From Bacillus sp. FJAT-14578 (lineage in GTDB: Bacteria > Bacillota > Bacilli > Bacillales > Bacillaceae_H): DNA of 64,000 bases. The translations under genes were made by a program, and so were the position numbers. The stretch is taken from positions 248,001 to 312,000 of the forward strand of contig NZ_AYSE01000001.1 of assembly GCF_000504165.1 (NCBI RefSeq). The letters run 5' to 3'. This document shows positions 54,915-62,759 of the stretch, one piece after another; position 1 is the first letter of the stretch; each line of letters starts with the position of its first letter. The notes below the pieces were generated by a model. It made no database searches. It saw only the letters and a list, made by a program, of their open reading frames with translations, and was not told the DNA's origin.

Positions 54915-54944
54915 AAGAGCGTTCATTTCAAGATGGACGCTCTT
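54915..54944 (-). terminator. Terminator shared by the CobW-like gene and the 50-residue gene
   Basis: AAGAGCGTTCAT / ATGGACGCTCTT, with T-run on the minus strand (complement of AAAAAA at 54911-54916). Confidence 0.8.
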
Positions 54945-55096
54945 CAACTATTCTGTACCTTCCTTAACAGCTCATGGGCATTTCCTCCCGCAAGCTGATT
55001 CAAATGCTCCCACTTTTCATCTCTCAGTACATCCAACTCCACAATTTGTTTGGCTAACTCCCACATTTGATATACATCGATTTTAGAAGCTTCCAT
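54944..55096 (-). CDS. Small conserved-looking protein, 50 residues
   Basis: Reads MEASKIDVYQMWELAKQIV, then ELDVLRDEKWEHLNQLAGG, then NAHELLRKVQNS. Helical, charged, no Cys, no membrane segment. It has a good AAAGGAGA site 10 bases before ATG 55096 and a terminator overlapping its stop codon, so it is likely a true gene although short. Function unknown; divergent from tnrA. Confidence 0.6.
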   Translation of the reverse strand: MEASKIDVYQMWELAKQIVELDVLRDEKWEHLNQLAGGNAHELLRKVQNS

Positions 55097-55163
55097 GTTC
55101 CCACGTCTCCTTTGTCTTTGTTAGATTAAATTTATCATTCTACCTTTAGTTTTTCACCATAAA

Positions 55164-55180
55164 TGTGACATCTTCTTACA
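55164..55180 (+). promoter_or_regulatory. TnrA box
   Basis: TGTGACATCTTCTTACA fits the TnrA/GlnR operator TGTNANAWWWTMTNACA with one mismatch. About 110 bases before the tnrA start, consistent with autoregulation. Confidence 0.7.
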
Positions 55181-55288
55181 TTGAATTCCACCTCATAGCA
55201 TTAATGTGTCAGCCTTTATAACACGATTAATCTCGTCATCCATTATTTTCTTTATAATAAAGGAAAAGACTAGAAGAGGTGAGCACAG

Positions 55289-55618
55289 GTGGCAGACAAT
55301 GATTTCTCCTATCGCGACAAAAAAGTGATGTCTATCGGAATCGTCAAGGAATTGACAGGGCTGTCAGAACGCCAAATTCGTTACTATGAAAAACGAAAAC
55401 TCATTTTTCCGGAACGGACTACTACCGGTATACGCAAATACTCCTTTTCTGATGTAGAACGTCTAATGGAAATTGCCGATAAAATTGAAGAAGGGATTCA
55501 AACCCATGAGATTCGCTCAGAGCTTGCAAAACAGGACAAAAAATTGAAAACGAAAGAAGTGCGTGAAAAAATGCTCAAAGGACAATTAAATGCCCACTTT
55601 AACACCCGCAAATTTTAA
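55289..55618 (+). CDS. tnrA: Nitrogen regulator TnrA
   Basis: 109-residue MerR-family global regulator of nitrogen limitation. The helix-turn-helix [45 protein letters not shown] is followed by a helical tail ending [10 protein letters not shown], the segment that in TnrA contacts feedback-inhibited glutamine synthetase; GlnR has a different, longer C terminus. GTG start after GAGGTG. A TnrA box precedes it. Confidence 0.9.
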   Translation: MADNDFSYRDKKVMSIGIVKELTGLSERQIRYYEKRKLIFPERTTTGIRKYSFSDVERLMEIADKIEEGIQTHEIRSELAKQDKKLKTKEVREKMLKGQLNAHFNTRKF

Positions 55619-55665
55619 CATCCTTTCTAGTTACTTGCCGCATCAGCTCAAAACCTTCAAAAATA

Positions 55666-55704
55666 GACCCCCTTCACCTATCGCTGCAATTGAGGTGGGG
55701 GTTC
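55666..55704 (+). terminator. Stem-loop after tnrA
   Basis: GACCCCCTTCACC / GGTGGGGGTT, imperfect by one bulge; may end tnrA together with the bidirectional terminator at 55774. Confidence 0.55.
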
Positions 55705-55773
55705 CCTACTTAATAGGTTTTATTACGTCCCTTTAAGGAAGGAACATTTTTTCGACCGGCATTAAAACATAAG

Positions 55774-55818
55774 AAAAGAGATTCCGAGACCATTCATTAT
55801 GTCTCGGAATCTCTTTTT
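55774..55818. terminator. Bidirectional terminator
   Basis: AAAAGAGATTCCGAGAC-10-base loop-GTCTCGGAATCTCTTTT, 17-bp stem between tnrA and the convergent COX1-like gene. Confidence 0.9.
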
Positions 55819-56224
55819 ATTTTTTCGAACTTTCTCCAATGTATTTCCCAAATACGAGGGTGATGACCAAAAACAAGGCAAAGCTAATGAGCAGCGTCGT
55901 ACCGCCCACAATGAAGAAAATCGTATTAAAAAGTTCTAACTCCGGCATAGGCTTTACATAATACAGCCACATTCCTGCCGTTAAGCCAATCGAGCCGATT
56001 ACAGCCGTCCAAACATGAGCTAAAGCAAGGCGTGACTTAGCCGGAATCGGAAACACCCTGTAAAAAACACCAAACGCAAACAACGACAGCCACCCTACCA
56101 CTAAAATATGGGCATGAACCGAGCGGAATGCATACTGAGCCGAACCCGCCATATGAGAGCCCAGAAATGCGCCGATAAAAGCATAAACGGCCGCTGTGCG
56201 AATCAACAATTTTGTACGATCCAT
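55817..56224 (-). CDS. Four-helix membrane protein resembling a fragment of heme-copper oxidase subunit I
   Basis: 135 residues, four membrane helices. VHAHILVVGWLSLFAFGVFYRVFP and ALAHVWTAVIGS carry His residues spaced as in proteins annotated as cytochrome-c oxidase subunit I-like, but it is far too short (subunit I is ~550 residues) and complete in itself: good GGAGGG site, clean stop, terminator. May bind one heme. Function unknown. Confidence 0.65.
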   Translation of the reverse strand: MDRTKLLIRTAAVYAFIGAFLGSHMAGSAQYAFRSVHAHILVVGWLSLFAFGVFYRVFPIPAKSRLALAHVWTAVIGSIGLTAGMWLYYVKPMPELELFNTIFFIVGGTTLLISFALFLVITLVFGKYIGESSKK

Positions 56225-56440
56225 TTTATACCCTCCAAACTCATTACATCACCTATTACTATAGCATTCTATTCTTTTAAAAAACAACCGTTGATACGCT
56301 GGGCCGGCTTCACAAACAAGCAGACCCATTTTCCCGATAAAACAGCCTCTCCCTGAATGAAGCTATATGTATCCAGGTTCATTTCTCAGCATTTCCCGCG
56401 GCTTCTCCTGTTGTTCTTCATTTTTCTGTTATTGTATTCT

Positions 56441-57844
56441 TCACATTCGGACTTTACAAGCTGGAAAAGAGAGGATCACAGTCGTTCCCATTCCTTCATG
56501 TCCTTCCAAATCTATATGGCCATTATATTTTTCCACGATTTTTCTTGCAATGGCCAGCCCTAAACCATTTCCTCCTTTTTCCCTGCTCCGTGCTTTATCG
56601 ACTCGATAAAAACGTTGAAATACTTTTTCTTCTTCAATTTCCGGAATACCCATCCCCCAATCCTTCACTTCTATATCAATACGGTCACCATTTCCTTTTA
56701 TATCCACTTCAATCCGCTTTTCAGCCGGAGAATATTTGATGGCATTATCCAATACAATCATAAGAAGCTGGCTGAGATGGTGTTCCGTTATTTTCACCCA
56801 AAAAGAATTCACTTTCGAATGGAACACAATCGAAAAATCAGGATGGACAGCCGCTACATTTTTTACGATTTTTTCAACAATCGGATTCACTTCTATTATT
56901 TCTTCATCTGCCGCTGTGCGGATGTTTTCAGCTCTGGACAACTCAAGCAATTCAAGCACAAGATGCTTTAAACGTTTCGTTTCATAAAGAGCCGCATCCA
57001 GCGATTCCTCTAAAATAACCGGATCTTGTTTTCCCCACCTTTTCAAAAGCCGAAGGTGCCCTTCCAAAACCGCAATCGGGGTGCGGAACTCATGAGATGC
57101 ATCCTCGACAAATTGCTTTTGCTGTTCAAAGGCTCCTTCAATCTCATCCATCATTCCATTAAACATCTGGGTCAGTTCCGCTAACTCATCTTGTGAATCC
57201 ACTTTTTCCATTCGCTGTTGAAATCCTTTTCTTTTAATATTTTTCATCATCTCGGTCAGTTCTTTTATCGGAGCGAGAAATCGTTTTGAAATAAGCCACC
57301 CCAATAAACTGCTTATAACAACGGCACTTACCCCAAAAAATGTCATAATAATGAAAAAGGCATGTGTAATCTGATCAAACCGCTCCAATTGGCGGATCAC
57401 TTGAATGGTTCCTTTCTTTCCTTCGATTGTCACAGGAGTTCTCATGATGATGGCATGGCTGCCTTCTGCCTGATAGTGCTCGCGTTCCGTATGCCCATCC
57501 GCTTTCCCTCTCATATCAAAAGCGGGGGATACTCCGTTGGAAACGTCGACCACAATTTCCTCATCAGCTCCCATAACCGTAATTCTTTGATATTTTTCAT
57601 TCAATGCCTCAATTAACGAACGACTGCCTTGAATAGATTCCTTCGATAAGTTTGCGCCCTTTTCATCATAAAAGGCAACTAGCTCCTCTAACGTCTTTTC
57701 TACCATCTTTTCTTCTTGATTGAACATCCATTTGTATACGATATGATATTGTAAAAAAGTAAATAAGAAAAAAGAAACAAAAATAATAACAGAAGATACA
57801 ACCATAAACTTCCACTTGAGCGATGCATTTCGAAAAATTCTCAT
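56441..57844 (-). CDS. Sensor histidine kinase
   Basis: 467 residues: helices near 13-35 and 165-190, HAMP (ISKRFLAPIKELTEMMKNI), HisKA with His in VEDASHEFRTPIAVLEGH, N box IVLDNAIKYSP, G1 VKDWGMGIP, G2 GGNGLGLAIARKIV. Close to the ArlS/YkoH group. ATG overlaps the stop of the paired regulator (ATGA). Confidence 0.92.
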   Translation of the reverse strand: MRIFRNASLKWKFMVVSSVIIFVSFFLFTFLQYHIVYKWMFNQEEKMVEKTLEELVAFYDEKGANLSKESIQGSRSLIEALNEKYQRITVMGADEEIVVDVSNGVSPAFDMRGKADGHTEREHYQAEGSHAIIMRTPVTIEGKKGTIQVIRQLERFDQITHAFFIIMTFFGVSAVVISSLLGWLISKRFLAPIKELTEMMKNIKRKGFQQRMEKVDSQDELAELTQMFNGMMDEIEGAFEQQKQFVEDASHEFRTPIAVLEGHLRLLKRWGKQDPVILEESLDAALYETKRLKHLVLELLELSRAENIRTAADEEIIEVNPIVEKIVKNVAAVHPDFSIVFHSKVNSFWVKITEHHLSQLLMIVLDNAIKYSPAEKRIEVDIKGNGDRIDIEVKDWGMGIPEIEEEKVFQRFYRVDKARSREKGGNGLGLAIARKIVEKYNGHIDLEGHEGMGTTVILSFPACKVRM

Positions 57845-58518
57845 TGTCTCATCACATATCCCGTGCCTCTCACCGTTTCTATGTAACTTTCCTCTCCTGG
57901 CGTATCGATTTTATTTCGCAAATAGCGGACATACACATCCACCACGTTCGTTTCCACTTCGCTCTCATATCCCCACACTTTGTTTAACAACACTTCCCGC
58001 GTCAAGACCACATTCGCATTTTCCATGAAAGTGAACAGCAAGTCATACTCTCGCTTTGTTAAATTCAATAATTCATCCCCTTTTTTAGCAACCCGGGCCT
58101 CCACTTCCAACCGGATATCCTTGAACATTAAAACCTGGTTCGGCGTGGATGAGAAAGAAGGTAATCTGCGAAGAAGTGCACGGATACGCGCCAGCAGTTC
58201 TTCAATCGCAAAAGGTTTTGATAAATAATCATCCGCTCCGCTGTCAAGCCCAGATACGCGGTCCATTACACTATCGCGCGCCGTCAGCATCATGATAGGA
58301 GTCGTCTTTATAGCACGAATACGACGACACACCTCAATCCCATTCAATTGGGGAAGCATAATATCCAGCAAAATCAAGTCCCATTCTTCTCCGACCGCAA
58401 GTTCTAAACCACTTCGTCCGTCATAAGAGACCGATACCTCGTATCCTTCATATTTCAGCTCCAATTCGATAAAGCGAGCCAAATTTTTCTCATCTTCAAT
58501 TAATAAAATTTTCGTCAT
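57841..58518 (-). CDS. OmpR-family response regulator
   Basis: 225 residues; receiver with Asp in LILLDIMLPQLNGI and Lys in SKPF, C-terminal winged helix (LTKREYDLLFTFMENANVVLTREVLLNKVWGYESEVETNVVDVYVRYLRNKID). ATG 58518 is 8 bases after GGGGG; GTG 58521 is also possible. Similar to ArlR/YkoG. First gene of the pair with the kinase. Confidence 0.92.
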   Translation of the reverse strand: MTKILLIEDEKNLARFIELELKYEGYEVSVSYDGRSGLELAVGEEWDLILLDIMLPQLNGIEVCRRIRAIKTTPIMMLTARDSVMDRVSGLDSGADDYLSKPFAIEELLARIRALLRRLPSFSSTPNQVLMFKDIRLEVEARVAKKGDELLNLTKREYDLLFTFMENANVVLTREVLLNKVWGYESEVETNVVDVYVRYLRNKIDTPGEESYIETVRGTGYVMRQ

Positions 58519-58611
58519 CACCTATTCCCCCTATCCGTGGACAAGTCTCCTCTCCCCATCTTATTCCTATGCACGTGCAGAATCAAATACACTTATGTAT
58601 AAAGACTGTTT

Positions 58612-58710
58612 TGCTGAAAGTACCCGTAACTGAATCCTTTGTTTTACTGGACGGGTACTTTCAGCAGGATGACTCAAAAGGTATGTTTTTTCATACCTTT
58701 TGAGTCATCC
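58612..58710 (-). repeat. Modular palindromic repeat, copy 11 (B-A)
   Basis: GCTGAAAGTACCCGT / ACGGGTACTTTCAGC, then GGATGACTCAAAAGGTATG / CATACCTTTTGAGTCATCC. Module B has changed from GGCCCCGTC to AGTACCCGT with its partner strand changed to match. Confidence 0.88.
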
Positions 58711-58718
58711 TTATAATA

Positions 58719-58782
58719 CGAAATAGACCTTCCCAAAAGTCGTCCTCGCAATAACGAACTTTAAACGGAAAGGTCTATTTCG
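58719..58782. other. 13-bp stem with structured 38-base loop
   Basis: CGAAATAGACCTT at 58719-58731 and AAGGTCTATTTCG at 58770-58782. No gene reads through it. Could be a leader element of the minus-strand regulator or a small RNA end. Confidence 0.4.
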
Positions 58783-58897
58783 CAGGAGAGAACAATCTGT
58801 ACCATACCCAATACAGAAAGCATCTCCATTTCATCTTGGCGTTACTTTGTCAGTTTTTCATGAACACATTATGCTCACTTGAATTTTCATTTGACAA

Positions 58898-59020
58898 TCA
58901 GGATTCTCTGTGAAAGAACACATCGATAAACGCTTGCGTAATTTCAATGGATTGAAAAACCGCCAGTGATAAGGCAGTCATCGAGAAAAAAGCAAGTGGT
59001 ACAAAACGAAGCCACATCAT
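58898..59020 (-). CDS. Small single-helix membrane peptide, 40 residues
   Basis: Reads MMWLRFVPLAFFSMTALSLA, then VFQSIEITQAFIDVFFHRES. One hydrophobic helix from residue 4 to 22. ATG 59020 lies 6 bases after GGGAGGG, a strong site, which is the main reason to call it. No family known. It sits upstream of the two-component system on the same strand, though about 380 bases of repeats intervene. Confidence 0.5.
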   Translation of the reverse strand: MMWLRFVPLAFFSMTALSLAVFQSIEITQAFIDVFFHRES

Positions 59021-59397
59021 GATCGATCCCTCCCTAGTGATTTACAATGAATTTTGACTCTAGACTTTTCTCCACTTCTCCCGTTCCTTAAACATCCGTT
59101 TAGGTTAACTGGTTTAAGGTGTCTTGTTGGACAAATAGCCCATGTCCAGCATAAAAGCAAGTTGAACCAAAAACGGCTATTTTATTGCATAAGCTGTATT
59201 TTACGAGGTTTGTAAACACTATACAGGAAATCACAATCCTGTCGTACAATCTGTTGATGGAATGTGTACGAATTGAGCAACCCATGTCCTTCATCATGTC
59301 CCGTCTTTAAGGATATGCTCTTTCTGTTATTTGCTGATGTGGTTTCATTATAAAAGGTTAATCTTAAATTTCTCTGTGAACTACATTAAAATTTCAT

Positions 59398-59477
59398 GAG
59401 AAAATCACGGGACATGAGCTTTGCTCATGTCCCGTGATTTTCTCTTAAGTGTCTGCCGCTGGCAGACACTTAAGAGA
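59398..59477. repeat. Two overlapping perfect palindromes
   Basis: First: 22-bp arms (59398-59419, 59423-59444) around TTT, with ACGGGACATGAGC at the tip. Second: 17-bp arms TCTCTTAAGTGTCTGCC (59441-59457) and its complement (59461-59477) around GCT. They share TCTC. No mismatch in either stem. Confidence 0.9.
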
Positions 59478-59554
59478 ACCTTTTTCAGCTTATTCAAGAT
59501 GAAAAAACAAATATGCACAAAAAGATAAAGGGCCATAACAATATTTAACATAGT

Positions 59555-59626
59555 CCGACAGAATTCCCCTTCCTCAAGGAGCGTGAAGGGCACAGCCCAG
59601 CGAGTAGGGAGGGGATGAATGTCGGT
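59555..59626. mobile_element. Solo IS605-type right-end-like hairpin
   Basis: CCGACA...TGTCGG outer stem, with CCCCTTCCT / AGGGAGGGG inside and GGAGCGTGAAGGGCACAGCC at the tip. From memory this resembles the structured 3' end of tnpB elements in Geobacillus-type genomes. It is not the end of the neighbouring tnpB copy. Confidence 0.4.
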
Positions 59627-59755
59627 TCGGCGCAGCCGAAAAGCTTTTGGTTGATAGAATCCTGATCCTTGTCGGAAGGAAAAGGGATAAAATTCCCATT
59701 TCCTCTTGAAACGAATATACGTTCGTTATATGATGATGATAAGGGAGGGGATTTC

Positions 59756-60946
59756 ATGTATCGCACGTTGAAAACAGCTTTTACAGCCAACCAACAAACG
59801 CTTCAACATTTATTTGGCATACGCCGGATATGCGGAACCATTTGGAATGACTGCGTGCAGCTGGCCCGGTATTACTACCGGATTCACGGCTCGTGGATCA
59901 ACCAAAGCGATCTTCAGTCCGAACTAAAAGGCTTATACCCTCTTCACAGTCAGACGGTACAAGCCGTGTGCCACAAGTTTCTGCGTGCCCGAAACGGGGT
60001 TCGTAAAGCGCGGAAAACGAATAAGTCCATCCGGTATCCATACAAGGAAAAGTTCGTTTTCCATCCGAAATGGGTCGATCAATCCTTCGTGTTGGAAGGA
60101 CGGAAGCTGACACTCAGCCTAGGCAGATGGAAGGGGAAACAACAGGCACCGCTCGTGTTGACGCTCGCATCGGTCCCAACCGGTCTGGTCAGAGAGGTGG
60201 AACTCGTCTATGACGGCCGGTGGCATGCTTGTTTGTCGTATGAAGACGGAGTGACTCCCGTACCGGTTCAAGACGGTCATACGGCAGCGATTGATCCGGG
60301 TGAGATTCATACGATTTCTGCCGTAAGTACAAACGGACAAGCTCTTGTGATTTCTGGTAGGAAGATGCGCAGCATTCACCGGTTGCGAAACAAAAAAGTG
60401 AGGGAACTCCAAATCCTCATGAGCCGGTGTCAAAAAGGTTCGAGGAAATGGCGTCAATACAATCGGGCGAAGAAGTACGTTCTCTCTAGAAGTGAACGGC
60501 AGCTAGGGGATCTTCTCCACAAGACGACCCGGACCTTTGTAGAATGGTGCGTGGAACAAAGAGTCGGTCATGTCGCTCTTGGTGATGTAGAAGGCGTGCA
60601 GCGACACACAAGCAAGCGAAACAAATGCCGTAAACGAGTCCGTTCCAAACAAGTGAATCAGAAACTTAGCAACTGGAGCTTTGGAAAGCTCACCAAACAA
60701 TTGTCCTATAAATTAGAAGCGGCTGGTATCTCGTTATCAAAAGAAAATGAAGCTTACACGACGCAAGCATGCCCTGCTTGCGGAAAACGGAACAAAGTCC
60801 GTTCACGAAACTACCGATGTTCTTGTGGATATGAACGGCATCGGGACGTCCACGGTGCGGGGAACATCTTATCTCGGTATTTGCACGGGAAGTTTCTAGA
60901 AGTGATGGTGACCAGCATCACGTATCTACAGCCTGTACAGGCGTAG
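59756..60946 (+). CDS. tnpB: RNA-guided nuclease TnpB
   Basis: 396 residues, full length. N-terminal OrfB helix-turn-helix region (FTANQQTLQHLFGIRRICGTIWNDCVQLARYY), RuvC-I Asp in TAAIDPGEIHTISAVS (D180), zinc finger CPAC...CSC (C339, C342, C355, C357) and RuvC-III Asp in RHRDVHGAGN (D364). The RuvC-II position reads VALGDVEGVQ, with Gly where many TnpB have the catalytic Glu; a conserved Glu in ENEAYTTQ (E332) may take its place. Cuts DNA guided by RNA from the element's 3' end. ATG follows AAGGGAGGGG. GC is higher than its neighbours. Confidence 0.92.
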   Translation: MYRTLKTAFTANQQTLQHLFGIRRICGTIWNDCVQLARYYYRIHGSWINQSDLQSELKGLYPLHSQTVQAVCHKFLRARNGVRKARKTNKSIRYPYKEKFVFHPKWVDQSFVLEGRKLTLSLGRWKGKQQAPLVLTLASVPTGLVREVELVYDGRWHACLSYEDGVTPVPVQDGHTAAIDPGEIHTISAVSTNGQALVISGRKMRSIHRLRNKKVRELQILMSRCQKGSRKWRQYNRAKKYVLSRSERQLGDLLHKTTRTFVEWCVEQRVGHVALGDVEGVQRHTSKRNKCRKRVRSKQVNQKLSNWSFGKLTKQLSYKLEAAGISLSKENEAYTTQACPACGKRNKVRSRNYRCSCGYERHRDVHGAGNILSRYLHGKFLEVMVTSITYLQPVQA

Positions 60947-61190
60947 TAGACGGGTAGAACCGCCCCGGGGAGAAATGCCTCCAAATTTGGAGCTTCCCCT
61001 GTTGCTTACGGTGGCAGCAAGCAGTCGGGAGACTCCTTGCGTCAAGACCACTGCTTCCATATGGGAACGTCAGTCCCCGAGAAAGACGAGGGTGTCGTGT
61101 ACACCTATGGACATCGTCCAGCTTCTGATTCCGAGGGGATCGACAAGAAACCCCCACCTCAAGCGCGAAGCAATAGGTGGGGGAGGTTCA
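60880..61190 (+). ncRNA. Probable omega RNA of tnpB
   Basis: The 3' end of tnpB and following ~240 bases are rich in stems (CTCCAAATTTGGAG, GTCAGTCCCCGAG..., final CCCCCACCT / AGGTGGGGG). In IS605 elements the guide RNA scaffold covers exactly this place and ends at the right terminus, the guide being the flanking host sequence. Here the guide would begin at about 61184-61192. Extent is inferred, not read. Confidence 0.5.
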
Positions 61191-61276
61191 TATATTAATT
61201 TCATAGAATAAAGCTTAGCGGAGATTAAGTTAATGGTAGAATAAGAAAAGATAATGTGCCGGGAGAGATGAAGATA

Positions 61277-61651
61277 ATGATTGAGTCGATTTTACAGCAT
61301 AAGTGGCTGTTTTTAATTTTGGGAGAAGTTTTCTTTTCCTTATTTATCACCTGTTTTTTACTTCTTCGATATTGGTTTCAATTGAACCATTTAAGCTTCA
61401 TCTTTATCATCTTGCTTCTTTTGAGCGACGGTTGGCTCGTACTGCTTGGTATTTTAGATTATGCCCATACCAAATCAATCAGCTTGTTTCAAGTCGTCAC
61501 CATTTTGTTTATCCTGTATGCACTCACAATCGGGAAGAAAGATATGAAAAAGCTCGACGAACAGGTAAAAAGAAAAGTAGCAAAGTGGAAAGGCCATGCT
61601 ACGGATGAAGATGGGGACGAACAAAATGAAGAAGCCGGCTCAAAAGCTTAA
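61277..61651 (+). CDS. Small membrane protein of unknown function
   Basis: About 124 residues: three membrane helices (WLFLILGEVFFSLFITCFLLLRY, HLSFIFIILLLLSDGWLVLLGIL, LFQVVTILFILYALTI), then a charged cytoplasmic tail (KKDMKKLDEQVKRKVAKWKGHATDEDGDEQNEEAG). No family recognised. Three candidate starts: GTG 61256, ATG 61268, ATG 61277; GGGAG at 61261 fits 61277 best. The 61637-61669 stem within its end acts as terminator. Confidence 0.65.
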   Translation: MIESILQHKWLFLILGEVFFSLFITCFLLLRYWFQLNHLSFIFIILLLLSDGWLVLLGILDYAHTKSISLFQVVTILFILYALTIGKKDMKKLDEQVKRKVAKWKGHATDEDGDEQNEEAGSKA

Positions 61652-61669
61652 AATCCCCACTTTTGAGCC
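61637..61669 (+). terminator. Terminator between the membrane protein gene and rarD
   Basis: GGCTCAAAAG / CTTTTGAGCC stem overlapping the last codons of the membrane protein gene. Confidence 0.6.
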
Positions 61670-61688
61670 AGCCTCCTAGTTTCGCTGA

Positions 61689-62618
61689 TTATGCGCCAAT
61701 CGATCGGTTTTTTCTGAATTTCGGCTGATGGTTCAGCATAAACTTCGTCTTTGCCAATGAAAAGATAAGTGACCCGGTCCAAATGAATGAAAAAGCGGCC
61801 ATATGCACTTTCGAAAAATGTTCACGAAAAACAAATATCCCCAGGACAAGACTAATGGTCGGAGCGATGTATTGCAAAAAGCCCACCATGTATAAAGGGA
61901 TGAGTTTAGCCCCTTTCGCAAAATATAAAAGCGGAAAAGCCGTAGCCACACCGGCTCCAATCAATAGAACATGGTCCACCAACGATACGGCTCCAAAACT
62001 GGATTCTCCTTTTATAAATAGGAGCACGATATAGGCAAAAGCAAGCGGCGTCACCATGAATGTTTCAAACGTCAACCCGATCGTTGCATCCATAGGAATC
62101 ATTTTTTTAACCAATCCGTACAAGCCGAAACTGAAAGCGAGCGTAAGCGACACCCATGGAAATTCCCCATATTGAACGGTTAAAAACAACACTCCCGCAG
62201 CCGCCAGTCCGACAGAAATCATTTGCCATGAATTCAGCTTTTCCTTCAATACCGCAATTCCAAGCAAAATGCTTACTAACGGATTGATATAGTATCCAAG
62301 GCTTGCTTCAATGACATGCCCGTGATTGACTGCCCATATGTAAACAAACCAGTTTACGCTAATAAGCAGCGAAGCAGCCACCAGTGAAAAAAGCGATTTG
62401 GGTGAACGAACGAACGTTTTCAATACTTGAATGGACTCTTCGATTCGTCTTCCTGCTCCCAATAAGATAAGCATAAAGATAAATGACCAAAATACGCGAT
62501 GCGCTAAAATTTCTCCTGATGGTATTTGATCAAGAAGTTTCCAATAAAGCGGTAGAAAGCCCCATATTAAATAGGCTCCGCCCGCATAAAATATTCCTGT
62601 TTTTTGATTTTGCTGCAA
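61689..62618 (-). CDS. rarD: EamA-family transporter RarD
   Basis: 309 residues, ten membrane helices (two EamA repeats). RarD pattern: GAYLIWGFLPLYWKLLDQIPSGEILAHRVFWSFIFM, IWAVNHGHVIEASLGYYINPLVSILLGI, GVATAFPLLYFAKGAKLIPLYMVGFLQYIAPT. Named for chloramphenicol sensitivity; true substrate unknown. TTG start after AAAGGAGAGAG. Confidence 0.9.
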   Translation of the reverse strand: MQQNQKTGIFYAGGAYLIWGFLPLYWKLLDQIPSGEILAHRVFWSFIFMLILLGAGRRIEESIQVLKTFVRSPKSLFSLVAASLLISVNWFVYIWAVNHGHVIEASLGYYINPLVSILLGIAVLKEKLNSWQMISVGLAAAGVLFLTVQYGEFPWVSLTLAFSFGLYGLVKKMIPMDATIGLTFETFMVTPLAFAYIVLLFIKGESSFGAVSLVDHVLLIGAGVATAFPLLYFAKGAKLIPLYMVGFLQYIAPTISLVLGIFVFREHFSKVHMAAFSFIWTGSLIFSLAKTKFMLNHQPKFRKNRSIGA

Positions 62619-62759
62619 TCTATTCTCTCTCCTTTACCTTCAAACTGACACTATCTTTGATTATAGTGGGTGACCCTTTGTTTTTACAATCTTTTTCTTT
62701 CGGATTACGAAACATATTTTTGACAAAAATCGAGAACATAATGAAAAGGAGGAGATAAT

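Larger units (their letters stand above)
59021..59755. other. Gene-free, palindrome-rich stretch before tnpB
   Basis: 735 bases with no credible gene. Contains two overlapping perfect palindromes (59398-59477), a long IS605-end-like stem (59555-59626) and a small inverted repeat AACGAA / TTCGTT (59710-59728) just before tnpB. Confidence 0.6.
59700..61190 (+). mobile_element. IS200/IS605-family (IS1341-type) element carrying tnpB only
   Basis: One tnpB gene with a structured 3' region and no tnpA within the window. Exact ends are not determined; the left end probably lies near the AACGAA/TTCGTT repeat and the right end just after the CCCCCACCT / AGGTGGGGG hairpin at 61150-61183. Confidence 0.55.

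Noticed and set aside
59100..59297. 65-codon minus-strand frame before tnpB
   Set aside because: No start signal, no recognisable domain, lies in palindrome-rich sequence.
59341..59755. Degraded tnpA transposase upstream of tnpB
   Set aside because: No frame shows the HUH or catalytic Tyr motifs of IS200/IS605 TnpA; only structured non-coding DNA is visible.
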